From contig NW_017803854.1 in the NCBI RefSeq assembly GCF_001625305.1, positions 2,471,299-2,535,298 on the forward strand: a stretch of DNA of 64,000 nucleotides. The letters run 5' to 3'. This DNA comes from Branchiostoma belcheri. Lineage: Eukaryota; Chordata; Leptocardii; Amphioxiformes; Branchiostomatidae. Each line of letters begins with the position of its first letter. The stretch's first letter is position 1. Positions 15,301 through 27,400 of the stretch are shown one piece after another. Both the position numbers and the translations under genes were made by a program. The notes under the pieces were generated by a model. It did no database searches, had not been told where the DNA came from, and worked only from the letters and a program-made list of their open reading frames with translations.

Positions 15301-18300
15301 CGGTTCTGGCTAGCGACATTTTACAACTAGGCTTCAGAAACGATTGGAGAGAGTAGCAATTGGGAAAATAGACAGACATCATGCCAGGGGTGTTGGTTCG
15401 CGAAAGGAGTACAGTTTGCCTTACCCGAACTGTACTCCTTTTAGCGGACCAACTTCTTGGCCAATTTCTACTCACTCCAGCTGCTTATGAAGCCTGGTAG
15501 AGGCTAGCGACATTTTAATAGCAGCGTTGCGTTGTCATGCACATATAAAAGTCGATGGAGGCTTACTAACTAGTGATTGAAACATCATCACCTTGTGCCT
15601 GTTTACAGCTAGTAATACGCATTAAGCGGTTGTTGTGTAATAATATTTTGATTTTAGGTGTCTAGATCTAGGCGCACTGACCTCGTCAAAAGCACGCAAA
15701 CACGTAAACTAGCTTCACTTTGTCGTCGCACCGATTCTAGCTACCTCCCAACTTTCCTCCTACGAAACATACATGGGCCTTGTCCAGTGCCTGGGTAGGG
15801 TATAGTACACTATAGGATACGGCCTTCAAAATGTGGCAACAGCCCATTTCTACCTTAAATTCTGGTTCACCGCGCGCTCAGAAGCTAGGTGTTACTGGTT
15901 TACTGTGCACTGAAGCTGGTAAGCTAATAAGTGCGACAGTGAACCAGTCATATGTGCTGTGATGAAGATGACAGACGGTCATCGAAAAGTCGACTCTTGT
16001 CAAACATGTGGTTGTGAATAAAAGACGAAGAATATTCAATCATTCACCAACCTAACGCATTTCCTTCCTGTGTTTAACACTTCTGTATCGTTTTGTGACG
16101 ACAGCCCACTCCAGTCCTGGTGGGAGAGAAAGAGGACAGAGTCCGGAAGGCGTTTGAGGTCATCGCAAGCATGAGTGGAGAAGAGGAGGTACTGGGCCGA
16201 TTGTGAATGTCCATCACGAACTGCGCGAAACGTTGGATTTACCAATGGTAGTAAATGTCTGTAAATGCCGGTAATATTTACATTGTAAAAATTGCTGGGC
16301 TTGACAATGGAAGTAAATAAAATGGCTTAGCAATGGTTGCAAATGATATTACCGGACTTGAATTTTATTTACTACCAATGTACAAGTACAAATCCAACGT
16401 TTCGTGCTGTGTCACAATAAGAAGTTCGACCAATGATAGCATGGCAATCAGCGTTTCGACCATGGCCAATAAGACTGCATCTGAGTCATATCTATTTGCA
16501 TCCTTATTTTGCATTTCTCCGTTTTGTCGGAGGTGGGTGGAGCAATAGGCACCCATGTAGTTACAAGTGCATGATATTGCAATCGCATCGTTTGTTTTGT
16601 TTTGTTTGAATCTAACTAGACGCTCATCTATGAGCAGAAGACATTATTCCTAGAGCTTGAACTTCGTAAACAAAAATACACACTTTTTTTCTGTAGGTGG
16701 AGCCGGCAGTTGATACTTATGAACTGAAGAGCGTCATAGATGTGTACTTCAAGGGTAAATACTTGTACCGCCTCTTTTGAATTGTAATTTGAATAGAGGA
16801 TGCTACCGTGTTAGTATTTCCAGTTTTCAAAGGTTGTAGAAAATACCACAATCTCCTCTAAAAGAAATATACCATGTGTCAATTGTTGCTGCTTTAAAAC
16901 GCAATCCTGTAACCAATGTGGGTTTCTAATATATGATATTGATAAACAGTTAACGTTACCAACGAGACGGTGGATGCCACAGATTATCTACTATATTTCA
17001 CCCACTGAATTGACGTCATAGAGGCGGTAGCTTCATATGCATTCCTTGACGAAAACTGGTGTCCTACCGTCATTAGTGTTGGCCACTGCAGTGTGGAAAA
17101 TTTAATAGTTTTTTTAACGAAAATGATATTTTGTTTTCCACAGACCCCAGCTTCACACTAGACGTCTGCAGGGACATGGTCATGATGTACGACGTATCCT
17201 TTGTAGTGGAAACAATAAAAAGTAGTTTTAGACAGTAGTTGGCATAGTAGTTTACTCTGTTGTATTAGTACTTACTTTTATCCGTCCCTACACTTAAATG
17301 GTATGAACAAAATAGGGAATATGATATTATGAATATCAGTTTTATTCACATTGCTTTTCTAGGTAATGATTATGAAATATTGATTACTAATGAGACTTGC
17401 TTGGCATTTATCGTCATTGGTATGTCCCACTTTTCATGCAGCTAGTGACGTTCGCCATCATACATAATACATGCATTTGTATTTTAATGAGTTTGAGTTT
17501 TATGAGTATTCGCAGAAACCTTCTTTGATCTGCACTTACAACACCAAGAGTAGAGTTGAAACCTTAACTCTACTCAGGCAGACGGCTCTGGGAAGATTGA
17601 ATACAACGAGTTCAAGGAACTTTGGAATGACATCTGTGGCTGGATGGTACGTGACACTTAACCAAAACTTTGAACGTCAATTTTGCTGTTCAGTTCAGAT
17701 TTGGCTTCGCAACACAAAATTCTTCCCGAAGGTCTGAAACCTTTTTGTTTATGCTCTTTATCATGTAACTTATTTCAGGCTACCTTCAACAAGAGCGACA
17801 CGAACAGGAACGGCAAGCTGGAGTCCTACGAGCTGAGAGAGGCGCTCAGGGAAGTTTGCGGTAGGACAAAAAACTTCATACTATTTCTATTAGTTGTATA
17901 TTATACGACTCTTCATCTAATAAATAAAGCGCATGGAAGGTGGCGAGGCAGGCATTTCTCTTGTCTCCACCAGACACTTTTGCAGGCTAAATATGTAGTA
18001 GTTATATAGTTTGTACTATACCTGTAAAATTGGACCTTCTATAGCCGGTCAACTCCCTTTACCAATTACAATTTAGGCCGCGATCTCTACTATATATATA
18101 TGTATACAGCCTACAAAGGAGTCTGGTGGAGACTAGCGTTTCTCATTGTATGAGAATGAATTTTCCATCCGGAAGTGTGTAATTATCAGTAAGTAACAGG
18201 TGTTTGCCCCTCCCACAGGCGTGTCGATAGACGGGCAGCTGGCCGCTAAGGTTATCCGGCGTTACGCGGACCAGGACAACACCATCTCAGCAGCCAGCTT

Positions 18301-19302
18301 CTGGAGGATAGCCATCAGGCTCAAGGCCTTCTTCGGTACGAAATACCTGAACATTCTGTATTGTATGTGATACCGTAATATTGTGTAAAGTTTGTTAGTC
18401 GTCCTTTGTATACCCAGCATTGCCTGAAAAACAGGTGGTACAGGAACTGTTAACCAAATTTCACAAGCCTTCGAAGTTTGCAGAGTGCAGCTCAGTCCAC
18501 AAGATTGTAATATGTGTAGCAGTAGTAGTACTAGTATTAGTACCAATATAGCGTTATTTCTAATATTTGTAACAACAGTAGTGTCTTCTTTTAGTAACTT
18601 ATAACTTTTGCTTGTGTTGCAGATTCTCCGGCTCTCGCTGGAATGAAAGGACGTCCAGTAAGTGCACTGAAAATTACAGAAGAAACTTATGACATCTAAC
18701 AAAATTGGACATATGCTAAATACCATTTGCATGGACAGCACTTTTTTACTGATTAATGGATCATTTTTTTCAGAGCTTAACAAACATCATACCTGTAATA
18801 ATTTTGTTAAGAATTTTGTAGGTCCGATCACAACGCTAACGCACCGAATTCGACACAGGTGCATGCAGTATCCAATAAAACTACACTTAAGACAGCCGCT
18901 CTTTTAAAGGTAACTTCTCATTGACTTTTTCGTAAGCATTTGCATCCAAAAGTAGAAAATCGCCCATTTCTTCTTCGAGTCTTTCATATAGCTTCGTATC
19001 ACACAAAGATCACTGATATCAAAGATAACGCTTAGATGTGTGTATTGCTTGTTTTTAAACCTGCTCGCTCATTTGCATAATGCGTTCCATGGCCATTTTA
19101 TCAATACCACTACGACAAAAGTCAGGTTGACTGCAAGAAACAGTGATATTGTTGCTCCCGAAAATGACTTTGAGAGAAATGAGTTTTTCTATGACGTTGT
19201 ATCTGTTTTGTTGGCTTTCTTGTTTAACATCAATTTTTCATATATTCCTTCTTTTTACGTGTTCAGGAGGAGGTGCACATTCTTCTGGGGATGTTTCTGT
19301 AA
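361..19302 (+). CDS. calpain A: classical calcium-dependent cysteine protease, 22 exons
   Basis: Cytosolic calcium-activated cysteine protease (calpain, C2 family) that makes limited cuts in its substrates. Exons: 361-543, 6093-6162, 6641-6734, 7105-7281, 7792-7969, 8303-8383, 8625-8698, 8919-8996, 9296-9468, 10258-10427, 10910-11115, 13434-13484, 14132-14186, 14946-15017, 16105-16188, 16697-16754, 17144-17193, 17578-17646, 17779-17860, 18219-18335, 18623-18657, 19267-19302. They total 2193 nt (730 aa) and all phases agree. Triad: Cys87 in GDCW, His252 in HAYSVTG, Asn272 in RNPWG. The C2-like domain follows with an acidic DDEDDDD loop, then a Pro/Glu-rich linker, then penta-EF hands (clear loops [13 protein letters not shown] and [13 protein letters not shown]) and the C-terminus LLGMFL. 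Exon 12's acceptor (13433) was chosen because neighbouring AGs give a stop or an unlikely peptide. Paralogue of the next gene. Domain calls are firm; exons 12-14 and 21 are the least certain. Confidence 0.9.
1617..1815. repeat. dispersed ~190-bp repeat, copy 1 of 3
   Basis: Recurring blocks such as 'ttctatgcctga', 'gtatccaagaacgtagat' and 'ggatacgcgtggacta', in the same order as at 9478-9680 and 10509-10705. Some blocks are reverse complements of others inside the unit, so it partly folds back. All three copies lie in calpain A introns. Probably an old non-autonomous transposon. Confidence 0.7.
4937..5036 (-). repeat. SINE-like repeat, minus orientation
   Basis: On the minus strand it reads 'cctgaggaaagtgacagac', 'ggtcaccgaaatgtcga', then 'tggttgtg' and an end resembling 'caccaacctg'. 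The same order occurs on the plus strand at 15935-16055 and 34890-35003. I do not recognise the family. Confidence 0.6.
7317..7425. repeat. inverted repeat (MITE-like) in calpain A intron 4
   Basis: Arms 'tttccacaaccagtaatgtc' and its reverse complement 'gacattactggttgtggaaa' lie about 60 bp apart, just inside intron 4. Confidence 0.6.
9478..9680. repeat. dispersed ~190-bp repeat, copy 2 of 3
   Basis: In calpain A intron 9. Shares 'gtatccaagaaca', 'acgcgtggact' and 'ccaggcacggt' blocks with the copies at 1617 and 10509. Confidence 0.7.
9821..9910 (+). repeat. dispersed repeat; paralogous empty mariner site
   Basis: Contains 'agtagccaatcagcaccaag', then 'aaatcagcaccaaggagaga', then 'catcatgt'. 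The same repeat at 11486-11549 plus 12816-12844 is split at exactly the gagaga/tcatg junction by the mariner element. Confidence 0.8.
10509..10870. repeat. dispersed repeat copy 3 with an expanded 'ggttctggata' tail
   Basis: The body at 10509-10705 matches the other two copies. It is followed by about ten imperfect repeats of 'acggttctggataaag', which run to just before calpain A exon 11. The tail looks like local tandem expansion of one end of the element. Confidence 0.6.
11184..11233 (+). other. intronic hairpin, 68 nt after calpain A exon 11
   Basis: A perfect 12-bp stem, 'ccgtgtgataac' with 'gttatcacacgg', encloses a 26-nt loop. A similar stem, loop and downstream motif sit 74 nt into the homologous intron of calpain B (42049-42100). 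A second 15-bp hairpin, 'attccgtatcacccg' with its reverse complement, follows at 11387-11433 in this intron only. Confidence 0.75.
11552..12813 (+). mobile_element. mariner-family DNA transposon, inactive
   Basis: The terminal inverted repeats are about 28 bp and near-identical: 'cgaggggtgatccaaaagt' continuing 'tctcggcc' at the left, its reverse complement at the right (12786-12813). TA dinucleotides at 11550-11551 and 12814-12815 are the target duplication. Length 1262 bp fits a full-length mariner. It lies inside calpain A intron 11 and inside an older dispersed repeat. The internal transposase gene is broken. Confidence 0.93.
11732..12747 (+). pseudogene. mariner transposase pseudogene
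   Basis: Begins [12 protein letters not shown] and then shifts frame. Recognisable mariner transposase segments follow in order but in different frames: [17 protein letters not shown] (helix-turn-helix region), [12 protein letters not shown], a region resembling the first catalytic block, then [18 protein letters not shown] and [20 protein letters not shown], a degraded remnant near 'ccccactcttcctagtcacc', and finally [14 protein letters not shown] before TAG. Several frameshifts and stops mean no functional enzyme. Confidence 0.9.
13101..13345. mobile_element. MITE with 'cctggtgtccagtc' terminal repeats
   Basis: Left end 'cctggtgtccagtccatc', right end 'gatagactggacaccagg'. An internal hairpin pairs 'ctcccggtag' with 'ctaccgggag' (13222-13281). 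It ends about 90 bp before calpain A exon 12. No coding capacity. Confidence 0.75.
13681..13702 (+). repeat. (TTTG)n microsatellite
   Basis: About five and a half TGTT/TTTG units in calpain A intron 12. Confidence 0.9.
13903..14085. mobile_element. MITE with 'agcctccac' terminal repeats
   Basis: Left end 'ttagcctccactaggccttc', right end 'agtctggtggaggcttac'. Internal partial inverted repeat 'gaagaataattggc' and 'ggccaattcttc'. It ends just before calpain A exon 13. Related ends occur at 18118 and 22550. Confidence 0.65.
15346..15506. repeat. MITE fragment with 'tactcctttagcggacc' core
   Basis: Contains the fold-back pair 'aaaggagtacagttt' and 'aactgtactcctttt', then 'agcggaccaac' and the end 'gaagcctggtagaggct'. 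The same core and end recur at 54252-54449, 55255-55375 and 56161-56390, linking calpain A intron 14 with the stomatin and AprA-like genes. Confidence 0.7.
15935..16055 (+). repeat. SINE-like repeat, plus orientation
   Basis: In calpain A intron 14. Contains 'gatgaagatgacagacggtc', then 'tggttgtgaataaa' and 'tcaatcattcaccaacc'. Matches 34890-35003 closely and the reverse complement of 4937-5036. Confidence 0.65.
17194..17577 (+). other. U12-type intron in calpain A
   Basis: The donor reads GTATCCTTT and the branch-site motif CCTTAAC lies at 17562-17568, 9 nt before the AG. This is the consensus of introns removed by the minor spliceosome (RTATCCTT and TTCCTTAAC). It sits between exons 17 and 18, just before the EF loop [13 protein letters not shown], and has an exact counterpart in calpain B. 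Confidence 0.9.
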
Positions 19303-20019
19303 AGAAGATTTCCTTCGTCAGACCTTAGCAAGACCTTATACCTCAAGACAAATGTAAGGGAAGGCGTCTACAATATATTGTCTTAAAGCTGACGGGCGTA
19401 CACGGAAGCGTATTCAGAACCTGTCTTGGCAACAGACGATCGAAGGAGGAGGTTTTACATCATCATCAATATGGCGGAGTATCTTCCTGGCACGTAGGCT
19501 AGCTGTCCTTGGTTTAACCAAACGTTACCGTGTTGCCAATCAGACTTTAGGCATTGCAGCCGTGTATCGCTGTATGTAGTTTGAAAGATTTTCAAAGTTC
19601 TGTTTCTCTTCTATGGTACTCATCCTACTCTGTACTGCTATTATATAATAACGTATATGATGTTGTACTTAGTATACTGTAGTCTAGTCAATGAAGGTTT
19701 TATGTATTTATGGGGTTACGTTCTGACTACTTATAATTACGCACCAAGTATTATCTTCTTGTACACCATATACTGATGAATGAATCTTTTATGTACTCCT
19801 TTGGGTTGCTTTGATTAAGATATATAAACTTAATATCTCGTAAGTTTAGTTATATTCGTTTTGTATGGATACCTATAATATCAGACATGAATCATAGGAT
19901 AGGAACAGTTTAAGATGATATCCTCGACTGTTTTTGGATTCTGCTATCAATATTTACAGCTCTACTTTGCTAAAATGAACATAGCAACATCTATCTATCT
20001 ACGGTATCTATCAATCTAT

Positions 20020-20023
<4 letters not shown>

Positions 20024-20081
<58 letters not shown>
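20024..20081 (+). repeat. (CT)n microsatellite
   Basis: A pure CT tract of about 58 bp, probably within the calpain A 3' UTR. Confidence 0.95.
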
Positions 20082-20086
<5 letters not shown>

Positions 20087-20282
20087 CATACAAACGCCAA
20101 ATGTAGCTCTTTCGTCGATTTGCACCAAAGCAACTTTTCTAAACCGTGACATTTTCAGTAACAAATATGTACAGCAGACAGAGAACTGATCCATGTTACT
20201 TACTCAACTTTTCTACGACTACGTCTTACTGTTACGAAATATCTACTAGAGAGATAAAACAGGTTTCGCTACGCAAACCTGT

Positions 20283-20288
20283 AATAAA
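20283..20288 (+). promoter_or_regulatory. candidate poly(A) signal of calpain A
   Basis: AATAAA about 980 bp after the stop, followed by a GT-rich stretch ('gtgtttttgt'). Best candidate, unproven. Confidence 0.4.
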
Positions 20289-21487
20289 ATACTATCAAAT
20301 TTGATATGTTCTTCCAGTGTTTTTGTCATTATCTAATGTAAAATACAAAATACCTTTCTTACTTCCTGCTCAATGTTACAAACGCGTGGTTCCCAGTTTC
20401 TAATGCTTCGCCCCTTAGGCGTCGCCAAAAAAACACCCGTCTTATACGAACTAGGCACTGCAGTGCACACAAATTCCGCTAGGACTGATAATGTCGTTCG
20501 CATGCTGCATTTGAATCTTGAACTGCGACACAACACCGGTTGCATAGCGTAGTCACCGCCACAATTTTCTAACCCTAGTAATATTACTGACGTTTCAACA
20601 TTATTCTACAATTCTGTGACATGACCATCTCCCGTTGAACCTCATTGCCCTCTCACATACATACCCAATCAAAACATGACATGGACGACCTTTGACCCTT
20701 TAAGTATAAAAGCATACACTGACAGCGATACGGGAAGACAAACAACAGTAACACTCACACGCCCAACAACATGGCAATGTTTCGAGTAGTCGCGATTAAT
20801 TCATCGCTGTATATTTGTGACATACGGAACCTTCTATATTCCCTATAATGACATCCAGTTCCTCCTTTAAATTGTTAAAAGGCCCTTACAAAACATTTCC
20901 AAAATCAAAACCAGCTGGTTTGAGTCAAATTCTGGGGGCAACACAACCAAGCGACTTCCCAATAGAATGCTTACATATTTTTAATGCTACTAAAAGAGAG
21001 AACTAGGCAGATAAATAATTAAGTTTCCAGTGATGCCATATTTGCTGTTATCGTCACATTCTTTATATCAGTAATGTATCGTCCCGCCGGCAGGGTGTCC
21101 CTAGTGGGCCGGTCTGAATACTTGATGACCCGATAATAACTGCGTGCACAGCGCGACTGCCCAATCACCTTGTCTAAAAGCCCGGGGCAGTGCTGCAGTG
21201 TACAGTGTACAAGCACGATAACCCACAACACCACCCGTGTGACACAACCCTGCATACCAAGTACCTGCCCTGCCCACACACCCTTTAACCCGTCAGCAGC
21301 GTCATTCAGTCGGAAGTCACCGATCGGGTTCGCCAGTGCAGGACGGACGTGCAGACAAGGTCGCCCTGCCCTCGTGTGTGTGTGTGTGTGCCCACCCTCC
21401 CATATTCCTCTCTCCAGCCAGATTATACCTGCGTTTGGTAGTCTAAAACACACACTCGCGGTATAACGCTATAAACCTCGCACCAAG

Positions 21488-24400
21488 ATGGCTACGCCGG
21501 AGGAAGCGGTGCCCTACAAGGGCCAGGTTTACGAAGAGATCAAGTCGGAGAACCAGGGCGGGCTGTGGGAGGATCCCGAGTTCCCAGCAGAGGACCAGTC
21601 TCTCTACTTCAGCAACCACGAGAATCTACAGCGGTACAACTTCAAGTGGATGCGTCCAGGGGTATGTACTAGGTGTTACGTACCTAAAAACTACGCAGAT
21701 GTTTACCATGAAACCGTATACCGGGACTAGGGTGGGAGGGCGTCTGGTCGTAATACTTTACCTGAGCAGACACTAGCACTAAATCACCTTTCCAAAATGA
21801 CAAGCGTGACGAAAGGGGGAGGGCAATATGACCGTCACAAGTCAACTGATCTAGTCTATTACGGCTCATATTGTAGACTGTTGATACAATAAATAGCTTC
21901 GTGCCGCATCCGAAATCAGTATGTGCCTCTGCAATATAGCACGGTACATGTGTAACGTTACGTTATCTGTTCTTAGATGTTTAATGCTTGGGGCATATTG
22001 TTTAGGAGAGGGCGTGTACGTGTTCAAGACACAGACAAACACTGATCGTCTTCCTGGCCGATATCGGATACCATCATGAGCCTTTTTAATATGTATGCAC
22101 AAGCGTTTGCTTTCGAATTGATTTCTTCAAACGCCGCAATACGCCTTGAACCGATGGTATATTGATATATTGACCGCAGTATGCCTGGCCGTTTTGAAAA
22201 CACTCCAAAAACTACATTTGTTCCCCGGATTACACACCAAATGCAAACTCTCACCGGAACCAAATAAATTGATTCAACTTCTAGAGTAGTCTAGGTAATC
22301 TGTTTGATTGTCTAAGCTTTAGAAAGTAACCATGATATCGTTCATCTAAAAGCCTCAGTGTTGTCTGCAGTGTATATTCAAGTGATGGAACATCATGCGC
22401 AGATTTACAAGCAGTAAAACTTGGCCTAAGAGGCAGAATAATTGGCCAGGGAGTTTAGCCACCGTAGAGTTGGAAAGGTTTTGATAAACCTTCCCAGGTC
22501 AATTATGCTTCCCATTTTTTACCGAATTCTACGATCTGTACCCCCATAGGAAGGCCTGGAGGAGACTAGTAATACTTTTTGACGATTAGGATGACCACAC
22601 CACTTCATAACAGCCTTTTACCAAGGCGTGAAGGCTTTCATTAAAGTTTCAAAGACTTTTACATATACAATTGCAGCATGGAGAGGGATTTCTAGCAGAG
22701 CATATCGCGGATTTTCCGGCTCCTGTTGCGTGCATTAATGATGTGGGCGTCTCCCTGTAACTTTTGTCGGCCCTGAACCGTGCTATGTGGGTGTGTGGTG
22801 GTGTGACTAGTGTCACGTGCTAAGTACTGTACCACACAAAATGTTTAATAAACACAGAACAACTGACTAAAAACCCCATATAAGCTATGTGATAAGCGCT
22901 GATGAGAATTCCTGAAAATTCAGAGAAATTTTGGAGCTTTCTCCGCCTCACTAAAGACCTCAGTGGTGTCAGTAAAGTTGGGGTCACCGCCTGTATATTC
23001 TTTTGTCGACCGATGAACCAGAAATGTGCCCAGCTACGCCATGACAGACAAGTCAGGTCGTGTAGGGTCATTTTATACATGTTATAATTGCCCTATAGAG
23101 CTTGTAATTCACAACTTTATAACATATAGTAGTAAGAGGTCGTCTTTTCACCCGTGTGTACAGTATGTGTGGGTGGGCGTATACGTCGCTGTTATGTGTC
23201 AAGTGCGTTCTGTGTTTCAGTGGGGGGCAGACAAGTTTTCCGTGACTCATTCGAGTGGTTGGGCCATTTGCTTGTTTTTTTGCGAGGTGCATTCTACGGC
23301 CTGCCAGTTTCATGTTAGCCAAAGGGTGGGGTTAACATTATTATTTGTTTTTCGTTGTCAGAAACGATTGTGGCTCTCAGAACTTGAAAAATTCACAAAC
23401 ATCCCTCCACAATCGTCTACATGTGTGTGAATAACGCATCGGCGACGTAATTAGTGAGGACAAGAGAAATTACAGCTTGGCGCCTTGGGACCCTGTGGTG
23501 ATTTAATAAATGTTTTTCTACTCTGTTTTACGTTGACGCAACCTTTTTTGTGTTCATTTCGGCACGATGTTTGCTTCCGTATATGCTATGTAGACTAGAT
23601 TTGTGCCCAGGCCTGTTTTTTGAAACGCTGTCCAGACCCATTTTAATTGGATACAGTGTCGCTTTCGGAGGTGGGCGTGGTCCTTTTTTGCGGGAGGTGG
23701 AAGGTCAAAGGTACTTCATGACGTCATACAAAGACGCTGGTAGACAGCACTCGACCTTTTGCTTGACCTTTTGTGTTCCATGATGCCCTTAAGGTTATCA
23801 TTTGACCTCTACCACCTCCAAAGGGAAGAGGGAGGGGTTATTTAAAAGAATCTGCGTGTCGGATACATTTTTGGCACCAACCTGTTTGTGGCATTCGTAA
23901 TAAGTAACGGTGTATATTCGTATAACCATTGTACTACCCTTCCTTCCTGTGGTAAAATGGTGTTGTGTTACGTAAAATATAAATCAGACAACCCTAGAAT
24001 TAGTACAGCAAAATAGCCGCTGTGACAAAGATGGATATCGCCCCAACGAAAGAGTGAGGAGGATAGACAACGTGTTTATTTTGATACAGGCAATGAAGAT
24101 GTTACTAGTAATTTAAAGCCAATGACACATACAAGTGTTTGAGTTACATGTACAAAATGCACCGTACATCGCATACAACATTCTGTACATGCACTAGGGA
24201 ACGGGTAGCTATTTCTAGTGCGGAGTATTTGCCGTTTGGCTGGGTAATGTTGACTGAGCCGCTCTCATTGTGCCTGACTTGTTTTCAAACAGAACTGTGC
24301 ATCAGACTGTAACAGCAGTCTGGGGAGGGTTTGCCCAGGTGTTTTCGTACCTTTGACTATACGTTACGGTGCGGGAACATTTTGATGTCGCAGGGTTTTC

Positions 24401-27400
24401 AAGCAGGCTGTAGCTGAACCAAGCACCGAGGAGGACCGAGGACAGTCTTTTCCGTGACAAGGCAGCTTTTTTTTTTCAGAATACGTGCATGACTATCAGT
24501 CTTGCAAGAATGCATACAGTTTGCGATCGTACGACCAAAGACTATGTATACATGTATATTATAATGTCCTTGGGACGACGTATGTGATGACCGGACCCTA
24601 ACATTACTACTACTACCACTTCTAGTTCTAGTTCTATACAATACTAAGCAATACCCCTCGCGGGGTCTAATGCTTAGGGAAGTGGTCGTTCCCAGCGTGA
24701 CCGGTGGTGGTGGTGAGGAAAAAATAACAACAAACAAATAATAACAAAAACAAGTGCAATAACTATGTACAAAGGTCATGGCTGGGGATTGGCCACATTC
24801 CTACAGCTGGGTACTAGGGAAGCTACCACTACTACATTTAATTGTTTAAAAACATTGCTACGGACTCTAATATAGTGATTGCAACCTGTATGGCGTTGTC
24901 ATCGTGATAGTGTGCTTTAGGCGTTAGATCTTGTGTCTCATGAGTATTTTCAAGGATCCGATCCACTGTGGATCCGATCGGAACCTTCCGTTCTAGAGAA
25001 ACCCGCCAAGTATCGACCAATCTGCGGCATACCGGCATGGGCTCGCGCCATGGATACAGACATTTTTAACCTACGTACACGTATATGAATAAATCAACAT
25101 GTTGAGTTTTACGTTGAAGGTGGGAATTTGCCTAAGGTCGATCTCCTATATTGTTGCTGACCCTTTTTCCAAAGACAGGTATACATCGTGGCCATTCGTG
25201 GGATAAGAGGATTGCATGTTGTATACAGATGACCCGTTCCTTCCGGATTAGATAACGCCGGATTTCCACAACAGATACCATGAATGATCCCCTTACTGTA
25301 AGATTAGGGCTGTTACAGCCATGCCGTGTTTACTTTATAGTTGTGTAATTACCACTCTAGGTTTTTAGTGCACAACGGGGATCTATTTGTTGAGATCCTT
25401 TGCCAGATTATAAACAGATCGTTGACCTATTTCTTTGCCCATTACGTGCCGGATATGTCATGCTCCCAAAAGGCGAAACAGCTGTGGAAGGAACATAAAA
25501 AGAATATCCAGGCGATTCTGTACCGGATCAAGGAGGATAAATACCTCCTTGATCGGATGTGGTTGAAGCAGAGCTTTAGATGTTAAACTTAGGCTTATTT
25601 TGACGTTTAAATTTAGAGCGTTTGACGTGCTTTAGGCGTTTTAATCGGGAATTTGATACAACCGTAGCTGCCAATGATACTGTTTTCCAGATATTATCAT
25701 TGACAGACTCGGATTCAAGACAAAAAGCACTATTAGTACATCCACGAAAAGTGTTTGATGCTACTTGAAACGTCTGGTGCTATTCTGTCCTATCGCATGT
25801 CAGCGATAACGCTGTAAATCCTGGCATCCAAACCATCAAGTATATGACTTAATTATTAGGCTTTTGTGATGGTGGTTTGGGTGGCATTGTCGATCCACAT
25901 ATCATGTAATACAACTTAGTTCTGTATCCTTCTCTTTCAGCTTTAAAATGCTTGCTAGCTCTAACTAGCCACGGATTTATACAATCGTTTTATTGTTCCA
26001 TACAAACCTAATAAACGTACATTGGCAGGGAAATGCACAGTGTGTTTTCTCTGACGTTTGTTCCAACAGTCGTGTTTCACACGAACCCACAAAATTTAAC
26101 GTGTGACGTCACATGTCTTTCTACATCTGTGACACCACAGCTTCACAGTCCTTTGATTGGAAACTACCGAACCGTCCTGCCTGCGAAGCTGATGTGCTAC
26201 TCCGAATGGCGGCTCTACGGATAGTGGTACAATATGGTAAATGTGGGTAAATAAACACGTACAGGTGTTTGCACGCACCGATGGGCGTTACTGAGAAGCC
26301 CGGGCCCGCCGATGCGACCCGGAGTTGTTTTCCTAGTAGCCTGAGGCCGAGTCACACAAGGCACTTGTTACCTGAGCAGTCTAACAGGTGGTGGCGAAGA
26401 AATGACAAAAAAACTTGCGTCGTCATCATTATGTAGCCGTAAAGGATTTACCTTTCATTTAGCCATTTTATTTTGGTAAAAAACTAAAAACAAACATTCA
26501 CCTATGTTCATGTATCCTGTTACTTGTTTAATCCTATTACATGTACATGTAACGTTATATACTTGCGGCGCAAGAAAAAGACGTTCGTTTTCTTTAGGAA
26601 CAATCTAAGTTTACAAAAATAACGTCTGCTTGTCTCGCACGTAACGAATACTAGTCACTGCTCAAAACCTTCAGAAATAGAACGGAATACCAGTATCTAG
26701 ACGAATTGATGCTTTTCTGGAAATGTCTTGTTTTTGAACGATTTTACGTCCATTTCGTTCATACTTGAGAGAAGGGTGGCATATGTAAACTTTAGTCTTT
26801 ACGGCGACTCAACGTACGTATTCGGTCCGATTCGTGGCTAGATAGTACTGAATTTTTTTCCCACCAAACCTAGATAGTACTCTCCAAGCAGAGGTTTGAG
26901 TTTGGTGGGAAAAAAATTCAGTGCAAAAGAGACCCCCCCCCAAAAAAAGCCTAAAAACACACTAAAAATACCCCCAAAACCCAAACCTCTGCTTGGAGAG
27001 TAGCTAGATAGGCCCTGTGCCAGACTGACTCATGCTTGGCGCTACGCCAGGTTTAAACCGATATACTGCATCAGCTGCCAAAACACTCTACACAATTTCA
27101 CTTCATCGTTCTGTGCTGTGAATGATTTATGCATATGCTGCAGATTCCTGGCATCTTCATCGTACCCAAAACATTAAATATTTGTCAGTTTTAAAGGCCT
27201 ACATATACTCAACTTTATGTCCACTTACAGGCTATTGTAGTGTCTATACAGGAGTTAGTTACCTGCTCAGGACATGTACATGTAACGCTAGCTAGCCATT
27301 GGCGCAATAGACCTCATGAGAAGTGACCACCTCTTGACCCATTTTACCCTGAGGACTGAGAGAATCCCATGGGCTTTGGATACCATGCCGTCGGTGTCTA

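Larger units (their letters stand above)
19303..21487. other. calpain A 3' UTR and A-B intergenic region
   Basis: The first kilobase is probably calpain A 3' UTR, containing the (CT)n tract. Beyond 20300 is the presumed upstream region of calpain B. A TATA-like 'tataaaag' near 20705 precedes an ATG at 20771 that opens only about 26 codons. It is 780 bp from the calpain B ATG and its role is unknown. A short (GT)n tract lies near 21375. Confidence 0.45.

Noticed and set aside
20024-20081. Alternating Ser-Leu and Arg-Glu frames
   Set aside because: Translation of the CT microsatellite.
20705-20848. TATA-like box with ATG and 26-codon frame between the calpains
   Set aside because: Too short, no recognisable peptide and no supporting exon; may be chance or a 5' UTR.
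25341-25586. 81-codon plus-strand frame ([17 protein letters not shown]...)
   Set aside because: Looks helical, but the core contains a perfect hairpin (gatcaaggagg / cctccttgatc) and there are no splice partners or family match. More likely a transposon-derived segment.
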